64,000 nt of DNA from Thermasporomyces sp040195635 (GTDB lineage Bacteria > Actinomycetota > Actinomycetes > Propionibacteriales > Actinopolymorphaceae), in assembly GCF_040195635.1 (NCBI RefSeq), contig NZ_JBEFTX010000003.1:186001-250000 (forward strand). Reading direction: 5' to 3'. The position numbers and the translations under genes were made by a program. The notes below the pieces were generated by a model. That model was not told the DNA's origin, did no database searches, and saw nothing but the letters and a program-made list of their open reading frames with translations. Of this stretch, positions 8,471 to 17,145 are shown in pieces. Numbering within the stretch: position 1 is the stretch's first letter; each line of letters starts with the position of its first letter.

Positions 8471-9316
8471 CTACGTCGCCAGGCCGGCCAGGATCGCGGC
8501 CGTGTCCTCCGGGTGGACGAGGAACCGAACGTGGCTGCTGTCGAGGGAGTGCACGTCGAACTGGTTGTCCGGCGTCAGTGCGTCCGCCTCGGCGATGAAG
8601 CGGTCCTGGAGACCGATCGGTATGGCGGCATCGCGGGTGAGTCGGATGTACGTACGCCGAACGCGGCCCCAGGTGTCAGCCTGCGCACGCGCGTCGTCCC
8701 CACCGACGTCGAGATTCTCATCCGGCTCCAGCGTGTTGAGGTAGGCGAGGAACTCGGCCCCGGTGCAGTCGTCCGCGAGCACGGCCTTCAGTCTGGCCAG
8801 CTTGTCGGGGTCGGCCATCCGGAAACTCTGCCGGATCACGCCGAGTTTCCTCGGATCCCCGACGAGAGCCGTGTTGGTCTCGTTGAGACTCGGTGGTCCG
8901 TGCTCGGGGGTTGATGCGTAGTCCATCGGCGCCAGGTCGACGCAGCACCAGGCAGAGACGTAGACGATCCGGTCGATCAGGGCCGGAACCGTATTGCCGA
9001 CGCCGGTCAGCGTGAGGCCGCCGCGGCTGTGTCCGACCAGGATGACTGGCCCGTGCTCGGCGGCGCGGCGTACGACCTCGCAGACGTGCTCCACGTTGTC
9101 GGCGAGGGTGACCCCACTGAGTGTCGTCGGCGCCGCGGCCAGGGCGGCGAGGTCCTGCGGCGCCTGGTAGGCGGGCGAGAACGCGGCCTGGAAACCATGG
9201 CCGGGCAGGTCGACGGCGAGCGAGCGGTGCCCGCGCAGTGCGAGCTCGCGTTGCATCGGTGCCCAGCTGAACGAATTGCCGAACGCGCCGTGCACCAGGA
9301 CGAAAGTCGGTTCCAT
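8471..9316 (-). CDS. Alpha/beta-hydrolase fold protein
   Basis: 281 aa from ATG at 9316 (MEPTFVLVHGAFGNSFSW). The oxyanion region HGAFGNS, the nucleophile elbow GHSRGG and a C-terminal His (DSSHVRFL) complete a Ser-His catalytic set; the acid is probably in the QDRFIAEADAL segment. The closest group is the esterase / hydroxynitrile-lyase-like hydrolases of about 240-280 aa. It lies 107 bp downstream of an enolase-superfamily gene on the same strand. The frame stays open far upstream of 9316, but that part overlaps the neighbouring gene and has no hydrolase features. Confidence 0.88.
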   Translation of the reverse strand: MEPTFVLVHGAFGNSFSWAPMQRELALRGHRSLAVDLPGHGFQAAFSPAYQAPQDLAALAAAPTTLSGVTLADNVEHVCEVVRRAAEHGPVILVGHSRGGLTLTGVGNTVPALIDRIVYVSAWCCVDLAPMDYASTPEHGPPSLNETNTALVGDPRKLGVIRQSFRMADPDKLARLKAVLADDCTGAEFLAYLNTLEPDENLDVGGDDARAQADTWGRVRRTYIRLTRDAAIPIGLQDRFIAEADALTPDNQFDVHSLDSSHVRFLVHPEDTAAILAGLAT

Positions 9317-9423
9317 GCAGGACAGTCTGGCAACCGCACGCGCGGCGCCTTCCGCGCAGGTGGTGCGGGTACGCACCCGAGGTGAGCAGCCTGCGATGCG
9401 CACCTCGCCGGCCGCAGGCATTG

Positions 9424-10590
9424 CTACAACGTACGGATGTCGTCGATGCGCGACTCGTCGAACGCGATGCCGAATCCCGGCTCCGGCCCGAGCGTGATCC
9501 GGCCGTCCACCGGCGTGGGAATCGCCTGTTCGAAGTGGAGTTTGAACGGCATGAACTCCAGCAGGTACTCGACTCTCGGGCAGATGCTCGGCGGCTGGCT
9601 TGCCACGCCGTGCAGCGCCGCCCGGATGCCATGACCGTGCGGGATGACCGGCACGCCGTGCAGCGATCCGACGGTGCAGATGCGGACGAGCTCGGACACC
9701 CCGCCACACCATTCGGGGTCGGACTGCAGGATCGAGACGGCTTCGGCCGCGAGGTAGCGCTGCGCCTCCCACCTGCCGTAGAGGTGCTCGCCGGCGGAGA
9801 TGGGGACCTCGGACTCCCGGTTGAGGGTCGCCGTCGCCTCCAGCTGGTCGGGTGGCAGCGGCTCCTCGAGCCAGTACGGACGGAACTGCCCGGCCCGGCG
9901 CAGCCATTCCCGTGCGTACGGCAGGTTCCAACTCATGAACGCGTCGAACATCAGCTCCACGTCCTCGCCCACGGCCGTACGCAGTCGGCGGGCGAGGTCG
10001 ACGTTGGCCGCCATGCCGGAGGGCCCGTCACCAGGGCCGTAGGCGAAGAACCACTTCTGGTGCGCGAACCCGGCGTCGGCCAGCGCTCGGGCCCGGTCCT
10101 CGGCGGCGCCCTCGTCGAGCGACGTGCCGAGGGTACTGGCGTAGGCCTCGACGGTCGCGGCCCGCGGTCCGCCGAGGAGTTCGTAGACGGGAACGCCGTG
10201 CAGCCGGCCGGCAAGGTCCCACAGGGCGTTGTCGACCGCGCTGATCGCCATCATCGGGTAGCTCGACCGCGAGTGCCGGTCACGGCGGTTCATCTGGTCC
10301 CACACGATCGCGATCGCGCGCGGGTCCTTGCCGATGAGGAAGTCGCGCAGCTCGTTGGTCACGACGGTGGATGCCGGCCGGTCGACGGGTCCGTAGAGAC
10401 CGAGGTGGTCGCCGGCGCGGATCTGGAGGTAGTCGGCCTCCTGGACGCCCGGGTCGGCCGAGCGGCTCTGCCACCGAGACGTCGGCGCGTGCTGGGGGTA
10501 GTGCGCGAGGGGCCTGCTCTGCCGGTACCACGAAGGCCGCTCGGGTGCCGGGCCGCGCAGTCGCAGGATCTCCACCGCGGTGATCTTCAT
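9424..10590 (-). CDS. Enolase-superfamily (mandelate racemase/muconate lactonising) enzyme
   Basis: 388 aa. An N-terminal capping domain is followed by a TIM barrel. Metal-ligand positions are visible as LMFDAF (Asp), YWLEEPLPP (Glu) and PISAGEH (Glu); the second barrel strand has HQKWFF with a candidate catalytic Lys, and a late His is in VIPHGHG. Such enzymes abstract an alpha-proton from a carboxylate, most often to dehydrate sugar acids. The substrate cannot be assigned, though a sugar-acid dehydratase is the best guess. The ATG at 10590 begins MKITAVEILRLRG, a typical start. Confidence 0.9.
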   Translation of the reverse strand: MKITAVEILRLRGPAPERPSWYRQSRPLAHYPQHAPTSRWQSRSADPGVQEADYLQIRAGDHLGLYGPVDRPASTVVTNELRDFLIGKDPRAIAIVWDQMNRRDRHSRSSYPMMAISAVDNALWDLAGRLHGVPVYELLGGPRAATVEAYASTLGTSLDEGAAEDRARALADAGFAHQKWFFAYGPGDGPSGMAANVDLARRLRTAVGEDVELMFDAFMSWNLPYAREWLRRAGQFRPYWLEEPLPPDQLEATATLNRESEVPISAGEHLYGRWEAQRYLAAEAVSILQSDPEWCGGVSELVRICTVGSLHGVPVIPHGHGIRAALHGVASQPPSICPRVEYLLEFMPFKLHFEQAIPTPVDGRITLGPEPGFGIAFDESRIDDIRTL

Positions 10591-10832
10591 TCGACGCCCG
10601 CCTCCTCACTCCAGCGAGCGACAGAGGCGCCGCACGCTTCTGGCCGGTCGACCCTACGCCGACGCTGGTGGACCAGGTCTCGCAGCGCGAGCCAACCGCA
10701 GAGAATCTTTACTCTTTGCTTTCGGTCAGGGACTTGACGTGATCGACTTCTCGGTCGACGCTACGGGGCAGGGATGGGCCCGGCGGCTTTGAGACGCACC
10801 GCCGTCAAGCCACGCGGGCTACAGGAGCATCG

Positions 10833-11057
10833 ATGAGCGAGACACCGGTGTACGACCAGCTGATTGCCGAGAGGCTCGGTCGCGGGCCGACTGAGTTCGA
10901 GGGTCACGACCAGTGGGACGAGTCCGACGAGGCGACAGAGGCGTACGCCCGCGGCGTGGCCGAGGCCGAGGCGACGTGGGAGCAGTTCTGGGGGCGGAAG
11001 ACCACCGTGCTGGCGCGGACGCCCGCGCCCTACCGCGAACGCCAGCGCGCCGGCTGA
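10833..11057 (+). CDS. Small acidic hypothetical protein
   Basis: 74 aa, beginning MSETPVYDQLIAERLG, with a good AGGAG five bases before ATG. It is rich in Glu/Asp/Trp, with a probable helix (EATEAYARGVAEAEATWEQFW) and a basic C-terminus. There is no signal peptide or membrane segment. I do not recognise the family. It is isolated on the plus strand, and the 240 bp before it show no other gene. Confidence 0.6.
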   Translation: MSETPVYDQLIAERLGRGPTEFEGHDQWDESDEATEAYARGVAEAEATWEQFWGRKTTVLARTPAPYRERQRAG

Positions 11058-11138
11058 GGTCGTACGCGCGACCATCGGGGAGCGAGGGCCCCATCCGCCT
11101 GGCGCGGAGATGAACCGGCACGTCCTAGGGTGGGGCCG

Positions 11139-11240
11139 GTGCGCCCACGTCTTCGACATGCGGTCCGCGCGCTCATCGTCGACGACGAGCAGCGCATCCT
11201 GTTGTGCCGGTTCGATCTGAGCCGGCAAGGGATCGTCGCC
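11139..11240 (+). pseudogene. Truncated Nudix hydrolase N-terminus
   Basis: From GTG at 11139 the frame reads RPRLRHAVRALIVDDEQRIL then LCRFDL, the first two strands of a Nudix domain. It then departs just before the GG...Nudix box should appear, and runs out of frame with polymerase IV. A TAGGGT about 10 bases before the GTG looks like a leaderless -10 box. The rest of the Nudix gene is missing, apparently replaced by sequence leading into dinB. Confidence 0.6.
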
Positions 11241-11292
11241 TGGACATGTGTAGCGAATCGCTGGCGCGACTGTCGGCGGGGGATGCGAACAT

Positions 11293-12492
11293 GTGTTCGT
11301 GGCGAGTGGTGAGGCGACCATCCTGCATGCCGACCTCGACGCGTTCTACGCCTCGGTCGAGCAGCGGGACGACCCACGCCTGCGCGGCCGGCCGGTCATC
11401 GTGGGCGGGGGCGTGGTGCTCGCCGCAAGCTACGAAGCCAAGGCCTATGGCGTACGCACGGCGATGGGTGGGGCGCAGGCGCGGTGGCTGTGCCCCCGGG
11501 CGATCGTCGTCTCGCCCCGGATGTCGGCGTACTCCGACGCCAGCAAGGCGGTCTTCGAGGTCTTCCGGCACACGACGCCGCTGGTGGAGGGGCTGTCGAT
11601 CGACGAGGCATTCCTCGACGTCGGCGGGTTGCGGCGGATCTCGGGGACGCCCGTCGAGATCGCGCGGCAACTCCGCCACGACGTTCTCGCCCAGGTGGGT
11701 CTGCCCATCACGGTCGGGGTCGCGCGCACCAAGTTCCTCGCCAAGGTCGCGAGTGGGGTGGCGAAGCCCGACGGGCTGCTCGTCGTCCCTCCCGATGGTG
11801 AGCTCGACTTCCTGCATCCCCTGCCGGTGCAGCGGCTCTGGGGGGTCGGGCCCGTGACCGCCCGCAAGCTGCACGACCGGGGGATCACGCATGTCGGTGA
11901 GGTCGCCCAGCTCGCGGAGCGGACGCTGGTGGCGATGCTCGGCCAGGCGGCGGGCCGGCATCTCCACGCACTGGCCCACAACCGCGACCCGCGACCGGTC
12001 CAGGTCGGTCGGCGGCGGCGTTCGATCGGCTCACAGCGGGCGCTCGGCCGCTCGCCCAAGTCGTCCGCGGCCATCGACGCGGCGCTCGTCGGCCTGGTCG
12101 ATCGGGTCACCCGCCGGCTGCGGGCGGCTGGCCGGCTCGGGCGGACCGTCGTACTCCGGCTGCGCTTCGACGACTACACGCGCGCCACCCGGTCACACAC
12201 GCTGCCCCGGCCGACCGCGCACACGCAGACGATCCTGGCGACGGCGCGAGGGTTGCTCACCGCGGCCGGACCGCTGATCGAGCGCAAGGGCCTCACTCTC
12301 GTCGGGATCGCCATCGCGAACCTCGACGACGACGCCGCGATCCAGCTGGAGCTGCCGTTCGATCGCCAGAGCGGCACAGCGCTCGACGCCGCGCTCGACA
12401 ACGTGCGGGATCGGTTCGGCACGGGCGCCGTCACCCGCGCGGTGCTCCTCGGCCGCGACCAGGGCCTGTCGGTGCCGATGCTCCCCGATTGA
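11293..12492 (+). CDS. dinB: DNA polymerase IV (Y-family translesion polymerase)
   Basis: 399 aa. Palm motifs are LHADLDAFYASVEQ and SIDEAFLDV, which hold the catalytic acidic residues. A helix-hairpin-helix region follows (VQRLWGVGPVTARKLHDRGI), then the little-finger domain. The enzyme extends primers past damaged bases at the cost of fidelity. The GTG at 11293 is used here; a GTG 6 nt later is an alternative. A beta-clamp-like peptide (IQLELPF) near the C-terminus is plausible. It sits directly behind a Nudix remnant, which marks a rearrangement boundary. No LexA box is obvious upstream. Confidence 0.95.
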   Translation: MFVASGEATILHADLDAFYASVEQRDDPRLRGRPVIVGGGVVLAASYEAKAYGVRTAMGGAQARWLCPRAIVVSPRMSAYSDASKAVFEVFRHTTPLVEGLSIDEAFLDVGGLRRISGTPVEIARQLRHDVLAQVGLPITVGVARTKFLAKVASGVAKPDGLLVVPPDGELDFLHPLPVQRLWGVGPVTARKLHDRGITHVGEVAQLAERTLVAMLGQAAGRHLHALAHNRDPRPVQVGRRRRSIGSQRALGRSPKSSAAIDAALVGLVDRVTRRLRAAGRLGRTVVLRLRFDDYTRATRSHTLPRPTAHTQTILATARGLLTAAGPLIERKGLTLVGIAIANLDDDAAIQLELPFDRQSGTALDAALDNVRDRFGTGAVTRAVLLGRDQGLSVPMLPD

Positions 12493-12539
12493 CGTGGCGC
12501 GCACTCCTGAGCGGAGGGTCCCCCACAGGAACGACCGTT

Positions 12540-12561
12540 GGAGGAAGGTGCCCCTCATCCA
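12540..12561. repeat. Degenerate copy of the GAGGGGCGCCCTC palindromic family
   Basis: The sequence GTGCCCCTCATCCA ends a GC-rich imperfect hairpin between dinB and the acetyltransferase gene. It matches the half-site of the repeats at 34605, 49253-49367 and 50633, but its left arm (GGAGGAAG) is degenerate. Confidence 0.45.
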
Positions 12562-12600
12562 GGAGCGGCTCGGTTGCGGATTCCGGGTTAGCATCCGCGC

Positions 12601-13050
12601 ATGACACAGACCGGACCTGAGAAGATCCGGATCGTTCGGCTGGGCCCGGAAGACGTCGCCGAGGTGATGGCGGCCGCCGCGTGTTTCGATCAGCAGCCGC
12701 GGCCAGACGCCGCCGAGCGGTTCCTGCGTACGCCCGATCATCATCTGTTGGTTGCCTACGTCGAAGGCGAGCCGGTCGGGATGGTCACTGGCGTGGAGAT
12801 GACGCACCCGGACAAGGGAACCGAGATGTTCCTCTACGAGCTGGGCGTCGTCGAGGGTTTCCGCAACCGGGGAATCGGTCGGGCGTTGGTCCGCCGGCTG
12901 GCCGATCTCGCGACCGAGCATGGGTGCTACGGCATGTGGGTTCTTACCGACGACGACAATCCGGCCGCCATCCGTGCCTACACAGCGGCTGGTGGCAAGC
13001 TCGGCGGCCAGCCCCGCGGGATCGACTGGACGTTCAGCCCTCCCACCTGA
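12601..13050 (+). CDS. GNAT-family N-acetyltransferase (AAC(3)-I-like)
   Basis: 149 aa. The acetyl-CoA-binding motif A is ELGVVEGFRNRGIGRALVRR (RNRGIG pyrophosphate loop), and ANPAAIRAYTAAGG-type motif B is seen as DDDNPAAIRAYTAAGGK. The overall pattern resembles the aminoglycoside 3-N-acetyltransferase group, but many members of this shape act on other amines. ATG at 12601 lies just after TTAGCAT, compatible with leaderless expression. The 3' end overlaps the convergent phosphotransferase gene by 17 bp. Confidence 0.88.
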   Translation: MTQTGPEKIRIVRLGPEDVAEVMAAAACFDQQPRPDAAERFLRTPDHHLLVAYVEGEPVGMVTGVEMTHPDKGTEMFLYELGVVEGFRNRGIGRALVRRLADLATEHGCYGMWVLTDDDNPAAIRAYTAAGGKLGGQPRGIDWTFSPPT

Positions 13051-14029
13051 ACGAACCGAGGGCTCTGCGTACCCGGTCCAGGGCGCGCTGGCTGAGCCGT
13101 TCGGGTGCCACCTCGTGGCCGGCCCAGTGGGCCGCTCCGAGCCAGTCGCCGACATCCCAGAGCTCGCGACAGGCGGCGAAGGCCGGCATGGCCCGCTGTT
13201 CGGCCTCGCTCCACGCCCGCACGGACGCATAGCCGGCGGCGATCGCGGGCCATGCCTCCCGCTTCGCGTCCGAGGAGTCCTGGCGGGGGTAGAAGTTCGT
13301 CAGGTCGTACGCCCGCCACCCGAAGCCGCAGTGGTCGAAGTCGAACACCACGAACTCGCCGGCGGAGGTGAGGTGGATGTTCCCACCGTAGAGGTCGCCA
13401 TGGATCAGGCCGTACGCATGCTCCGGAAGGTCGAGCCGGGTGATGTACGCCCTCAGGCGTTCGGTGAGTGTGCACAGCTCGGCGTAGCTGGCCTGCTGGT
13501 GGGGACCGACGTGCTCGGCGATGGCGGTGACGGCCATGTCGACGAGGCGCTCGAGGTCGAGGTGGTATCGATGCCTTGGTGACCCGAACCCGTCCATGGC
13601 AACGTGGAGCCGGGCGATCCCGGTGCCGAGGGCGCGTGCGCGTTCGATGTCGAGCGAGCCGTCCTCGCCGGGGGGTCCGCCGGGCGCGAACGTGAACAGC
13701 GCGAAGTGCCGCTCACCTTCAGGTGCCTCGAGCTCGCCGAGCAGGTCGCCGCGGCGACGCGGGTACGGATGGGACACCGGGCATCCGGCACTCGCCAGAT
13801 AGTTCAGGAGTTCCAGTTCGAAGAGCAGATCGTCCGCCGACCGCACCCAGTACTTGTCGCGCGAGTAGATCCGAAGAATCCGGCGCTCGCCGGCGCTGTC
13901 GGCCAGCAGGTAGGTGTCGTTGAATCCCCGGCGCAGCAGCCTCGCCACCACGGGTCCGGCAACGTCGTACTCCCGCTCGACCAGTCGTGCCAGATCGTCG
14001 GGGTGCAGGAGTGAGCTGACCACGCGCAC
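13034..14029 (-). CDS. Phosphotransferase, APH/homoserine-kinase-II-like
   Basis: 331 aa with start GTG at 14029 (or 14023). It has a bilobal kinase fold: LRIYSRDKYW in the N-lobe, the catalytic loop LIHGDLYGGNIHL (HGD..N complete) and the metal-binding FDFDHCGFG. The pattern matches aminoglycoside phosphotransferases and SrkA/ThrB2-type small-molecule or protein kinases. The substrate is unknown. It is convergent with, and overlaps, the acetyltransferase gene. The open frame upstream of 14029 overlaps nothing conserved and was not used. Confidence 0.88.
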   Translation of the reverse strand: MRVVSSLLHPDDLARLVEREYDVAGPVVARLLRRGFNDTYLLADSAGERRILRIYSRDKYWVRSADDLLFELELLNYLASAGCPVSHPYPRRRGDLLGELEAPEGERHFALFTFAPGGPPGEDGSLDIERARALGTGIARLHVAMDGFGSPRHRYHLDLERLVDMAVTAIAEHVGPHQQASYAELCTLTERLRAYITRLDLPEHAYGLIHGDLYGGNIHLTSAGEFVVFDFDHCGFGWRAYDLTNFYPRQDSSDAKREAWPAIAAGYASVRAWSEAEQRAMPAFAACRELWDVGDWLGAAHWAGHEVAPERLSQRALDRVRRALGSFRWEG

Positions 14030-14081
14030 GTCATGGAGCGTAACGCCCGTGCACGACAGAACGCTGCCCGTGCCCGTCGGG

Positions 14082-15587
14082 TCAGCCCTGTCCGTCCGGC
14101 GGCGTACGACCGGGACGACTGTGTGACAGTCGCACGACCTGACGGTTGCGGCGGATCCGCAGCGGGCCGACGAGACGCGGTCCGGCATAGCGGCGTTCCC
14201 ACCGCGGGAGGCGACGCCGTAACGGCTGACCCAGGAACTCGCCGAAGATGACACCCGCCGCCAGTGCCAGGGAGTCGGTCGCCGCGATGAGCAGATGGGA
14301 GATGCCGAGGAAGCTGTTCCCTTGTGTGAGTTGGAGCATCGCGGTGTAGATCGTCAGGCCGGGCAGCATCGGAACGATGGCCGGCAAGACCACCGCGAGG
14401 GCCGGCAGCCGGCGGCGCGAAGCGACGGCGTAGCCGCACACACCGATGCCGACCGCCACCACCGCCCGGGTGGTCGACGGTGAGGAGAGCAGGTGGTCCA
14501 GGCCCAGGAACGCCGCGTACCCAGAGCCTCCGAGCAGGAAGATGGCCGGAACCAGCCGCAGCGGTACGTACAATCCCACCGCCATGGCGCCGGCGACCAC
14601 GCCGGCCGAAAGGAACCGGTGCGGTAGTCCCAACAGGGTGAACGGCGGCGGCGGCTGGACCGGCATGACGATTCCCACCTGCCTGGCGACGATCAGCGCG
14701 ACCGCCAGACCACCGATGATTCCCGCGGAAAGCAGCAGGACCTCCATCGTCCGCGCGGCTGCGGTCACCATGAAGCCGGTAAGTGCGTCCTGGACAGCCG
14801 CCAACAACGCGAGTCCGGGCATCAGAACGACCACGCACCCGGCAACGACCAGCGGCGGCTGTACCGGAAGGCCGACAGCTGTCAGACCTGCGGCGACCGA
14901 GGTGACGATCGCGGCACCGGCGAAGGTCACGTAGAAGTCGGGCACGTGGCGGTGAGCCAGCCGCCGGCCGATCCGGTCGATGAGAACGGTCGTGCAGAAG
15001 GTCACCATCACCAGCAGGAGCCCACCGCCCAACTGGACGGCGACGGCGCTCGCGAGCGCGCCCCACGCGACCGTGACACCCCAACGCGGATAGCGTTTCG
15101 GCGCCCCTTCGATGACCCGGAGTCGTTGGTACGCAGCGGTCGGGGCCAGTTCGCCTTCGGTGAGGGCGAGGACCATCTGGTGGAGTTCGACCAGCCGGTT
15201 GTGGTCCACCGCCCGGGCGCGCACGATCCGCAGATCCGTCACAGGTGCATCGGCGTCACCGACGGCGATGGACACCAGAACCTGCGTGTACGTGACGGAA
15301 GCCTCCACGTCGCGCAGCCCGATCGCCGCCGCGGACGCGAGGACCGATGCCTCGACGTCGACCGAACCCGCGCCGCTGCGGAGCAGGAGTTCACCCAGCC
15401 GGAGCAGAAAGTCGAGGGCTGGCGGCAACGCGGGCGGCTCGTCCGGCCCGTCGGCGTCCCCGGTCGTACGAATGAGGTACGGCGAACGCTTCGGCAACTG
15501 CGAGACGGTCGGTTCGTCCCGGTGGAGCAGGGCGTCGATGGCGCGGTGTAGACGGTTCCGTAGTCGGCGGCGTTCGAGGTTGCTCAC
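14082..15587 (-). CDS. Threonine/serine exporter family membrane protein (ThrE type)
   Basis: 501 aa, GTG at 15587. The N-terminal cytoplasmic part (FLLRLGELLLRSGAGSVDVE) and the fused ThrE and ThrE_2 membrane halves, with about ten hydrophobic segments, are the actinobacterial single-chain form; many other bacteria split it into two proteins. It probably exports threonine, serine or small peptides by proton antiport. It lies 52 bp downstream of, and on the same strand as, nothing coupled; the kinase-fold gene follows it on the minus strand and might be cotranscribed. Confidence 0.9.
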   Translation of the reverse strand: MSNLERRRLRNRLHRAIDALLHRDEPTVSQLPKRSPYLIRTTGDADGPDEPPALPPALDFLLRLGELLLRSGAGSVDVEASVLASAAAIGLRDVEASVTYTQVLVSIAVGDADAPVTDLRIVRARAVDHNRLVELHQMVLALTEGELAPTAAYQRLRVIEGAPKRYPRWGVTVAWGALASAVAVQLGGGLLLVMVTFCTTVLIDRIGRRLAHRHVPDFYVTFAGAAIVTSVAAGLTAVGLPVQPPLVVAGCVVVLMPGLALLAAVQDALTGFMVTAAARTMEVLLLSAGIIGGLAVALIVARQVGIVMPVQPPPPFTLLGLPHRFLSAGVVAGAMAVGLYVPLRLVPAIFLLGGSGYAAFLGLDHLLSSPSTTRAVVAVGIGVCGYAVASRRRLPALAVVLPAIVPMLPGLTIYTAMLQLTQGNSFLGISHLLIAATDSLALAAGVIFGEFLGQPLRRRLPRWERRYAGPRLVGPLRIRRNRQVVRLSHSRPGRTPPDGQG

Positions 15588-15773
15588 GATGGTCGCCCCT
15601 GCTGCAGCAGCGCATCTCCTGCGACCAGGATCCACTGTCCGGCCGTTCCGGGCTGCCCGTCGAAGAATTGTCAGACCGCACAGGCGACCGAAGACCCCGG
15701 GCCACGGTCACCATCGCGGTCAGAGCGCGCCGAGCGGTTTGGGTGCGTCGCACGACACTTGACCCTTGCACCC

Positions 15774-15815
15774 TGTCAGGCCTAACCTGACAATGCGTCA
15801 GGGATATCCTGACGC
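15774..15815. promoter_or_regulatory. Twin palindromic operators, TCAGG-N5-CCTGA
   Basis: Site 1 is TGTCAGG-CCTAA-CCTGACA (15774-15792) and site 2 GCGTCAGG, N5, CCTGACGC (15795-15815). Both have a 5-bp spacer, and their centres are 22 bp apart, about two helical turns, so two dimers could bind on one face. The pair lies immediately upstream of the zinc-finger/HTH gene, pointing to autoregulation. Confidence 0.8.
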
Positions 15816-15840
15816 CATGGTGCGAAGGAGGCGGAAGCCG

Positions 15841-16200
15841 GTGTCCTCGACCCAGATATCGCCCTCGGATCTGCGGTGTTCGTTCTGCAACAAGTCCAAG
15901 GAGGAGGTCGACCGGCTCGTCGCCGGTCCGGCCGTCTTCATCTGCGACGGGTGCATCCGCCTGGCCGAGCAGGTCATCGCCGAAGAAAGCGGCCAGCTCT
16001 TCGGAGACCTGCAGGGCCGGAGCACCGAGGACCTGCTGGCCAGCATCGCTCGGCTCGACACCGCGCCGGATCATGTCGAGCGGGCTGTCGCCGAGCACGT
16101 GAGCATCCTGCGTGAGCGCGGGGTGACCTGGGCGCGCATCGGTGAAACCCTCGGCATCAGCCGGCAGTCGGCGTGGGAACGGTTCTCCGGCGAGGAGTAA
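15841..16200 (+). CDS. ClpX-type zinc finger plus helix-turn-helix protein
   Basis: 119 aa from GTG at 15841, which follows AAGGAGG (15825-15831); ATG at 15817 is the alternative. C13, C16, C35 and C38 have exactly the C-x2-C-x18-C-x2-C spacing of the N-terminal zinc-binding domain of ClpX, including the conserved GP...FICDGCI context. No AAA+ ATPase follows. Instead the C-terminus ends in an HTH (VTWARIGETLGISRQSAWERF). It may be a DNA-binding protein that contacts the ClpX machinery or its substrates. Twin operators lie just upstream. The function is inferred from the domains. Confidence 0.85.
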   Translation: MSSTQISPSDLRCSFCNKSKEEVDRLVAGPAVFICDGCIRLAEQVIAEESGQLFGDLQGRSTEDLLASIARLDTAPDHVERAVAEHVSILRERGVTWARIGETLGISRQSAWERFSGEE

Positions 16201-16207
16201 GGCGGGC

Positions 16208-16504
16208 TTACGCCGTGAGGACTGGCGAGAAGTGCTCCACGACGGGGAAGGGCTCGTAGAACGTGTGCAGAAGGCGTCGCCATTCCTGGTAGTCGGCAGA
16301 GCCGCGAAAACCCTCGGTGTGATCCTCCAGCCGCTCCCACTGCACCAGCAGGAGATAGGTGTTCGGTCGTTCGAGGCAACGCGAGAGGGTGAGCCCGCCG
16401 AAGCCGGGCATGCGCGCGATGATCTCCTTCGCCTGGGCGAAGGCGCCCTCGAATTCTGCCTCCTGACCGGGCAGCACGGGGAGTAACGCGTGTTCGAGAA
16501 TCAC
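16208..16504 (-). CDS. Antibiotic biosynthesis monooxygenase (ABM) domain protein
   Basis: 98 aa from GTG at 16504 (ILEHALLPVLPGQEAEFE), the usual length of single ABM-domain proteins. The dimeric ferredoxin-like fold is suggested by FAQAKEIIARMPGFGGLTLSRC and TYLLLVQWERLEDH. Such proteins act as cofactor-free monooxygenases or haem-degrading relatives; no specific substrate is indicated. An ATG at 16537 would add 11 residues. It is convergent with the zinc-finger gene, with only 7 bp between the stops. Confidence 0.85.
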   Translation of the reverse strand: MILEHALLPVLPGQEAEFEGAFAQAKEIIARMPGFGGLTLSRCLERPNTYLLLVQWERLEDHTEGFRGSADYQEWRRLLHTFYEPFPVVEHFSPVLTA

Positions 16505-16546
16505 CGCCCCATGGTCTCCTGCGGGTCTGCCCGTCATGCGTCGGGG

Positions 16547-16570
16547 CTAGTGTCCGGCGCAGGACACTAG
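16547..16570. terminator. 9-bp-arm hairpin between ABM and Nudix genes
   Basis: CTAGTGTCC-GGCGCA-GGACACTAG is a perfect hairpin with a 6-nt loop. It lies after the Nudix stop and before the ABM gene start, both on the minus strand. It could be a terminator for the Nudix transcript or an operator for the ABM promoter. Confidence 0.6.
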
Positions 16571-16611
16571 GACGTGTCGTCGGCATCCGATCGAGAAGTC
16601 AACAAGGGGTT

Positions 16612-17082
16612 TCAGCGAAAGCCGAAGGTGAGGATGGGCGCCAGCCGGTCCTCGCCGAGACCGCGGAGCACGACATGCTCATGCGGTACGACCGGATCGG
16701 GCAGCGCGTCGAGCGGGAACCAGCGCAAATCCGCGGCCTTGGCGGGCTCGATGAGCTGAGGTTCGCCCTTCCATCGTCGGCATTCGAAGAAGAAGTCCAC
16801 CCGCTCGTCGATCGGCCTCTGGTTGCCCCCGGTCCGGTGCATGCTGGTCAGCGGCGTGAGGTCGGCTGGTTCGATGAGCACGCCCAGCTCCTCACGCGCC
16901 TCCCGACAGGCAGAGTCCAGCACGGACTCCTCGGCTTCCACGTGTCCCGCGGCGCCCATCGCCCAGTGGCCGTCCATGTAGCCGGTGTTCTGACGTAGTT
17001 GGAGCAGCACCTCGTCGCCGGAGCTCCCGTGGCGGCGGAGCAGGACATAGGCGGCCGGGACGACCCGGAAGCGATCCGTCAT
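16612..17082 (-). CDS. Nudix hydrolase
   Basis: 156 aa. The Nudix box is complete: GHVEAEESVLDSACREAREE followed by LG (G-x5-E-x7-RE-x2-EE-x-G). It should hydrolyse a nucleoside-diphosphate-linked substrate. ATG at 17082 lies 8 bases after TAGGCT, so the transcript may be leaderless. It is followed by a hairpin and then the ABM gene on the same strand. Confidence 0.93.
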   Translation of the reverse strand: MTDRFRVVPAAYVLLRRHGSSGDEVLLQLRQNTGYMDGHWAMGAAGHVEAEESVLDSACREAREELGVLIEPADLTPLTSMHRTGGNQRPIDERVDFFFECRRWKGEPQLIEPAKAADLRWFPLDALPDPVVPHEHVVLRGLGEDRLAPILTFGFR

Positions 17083-17145
17083 GGCGTACGAGCCTAGGGT
17101 TTCCCTCCCGCAGCCACCCCGACCCGCTCAGCATCCCGCGCATGA

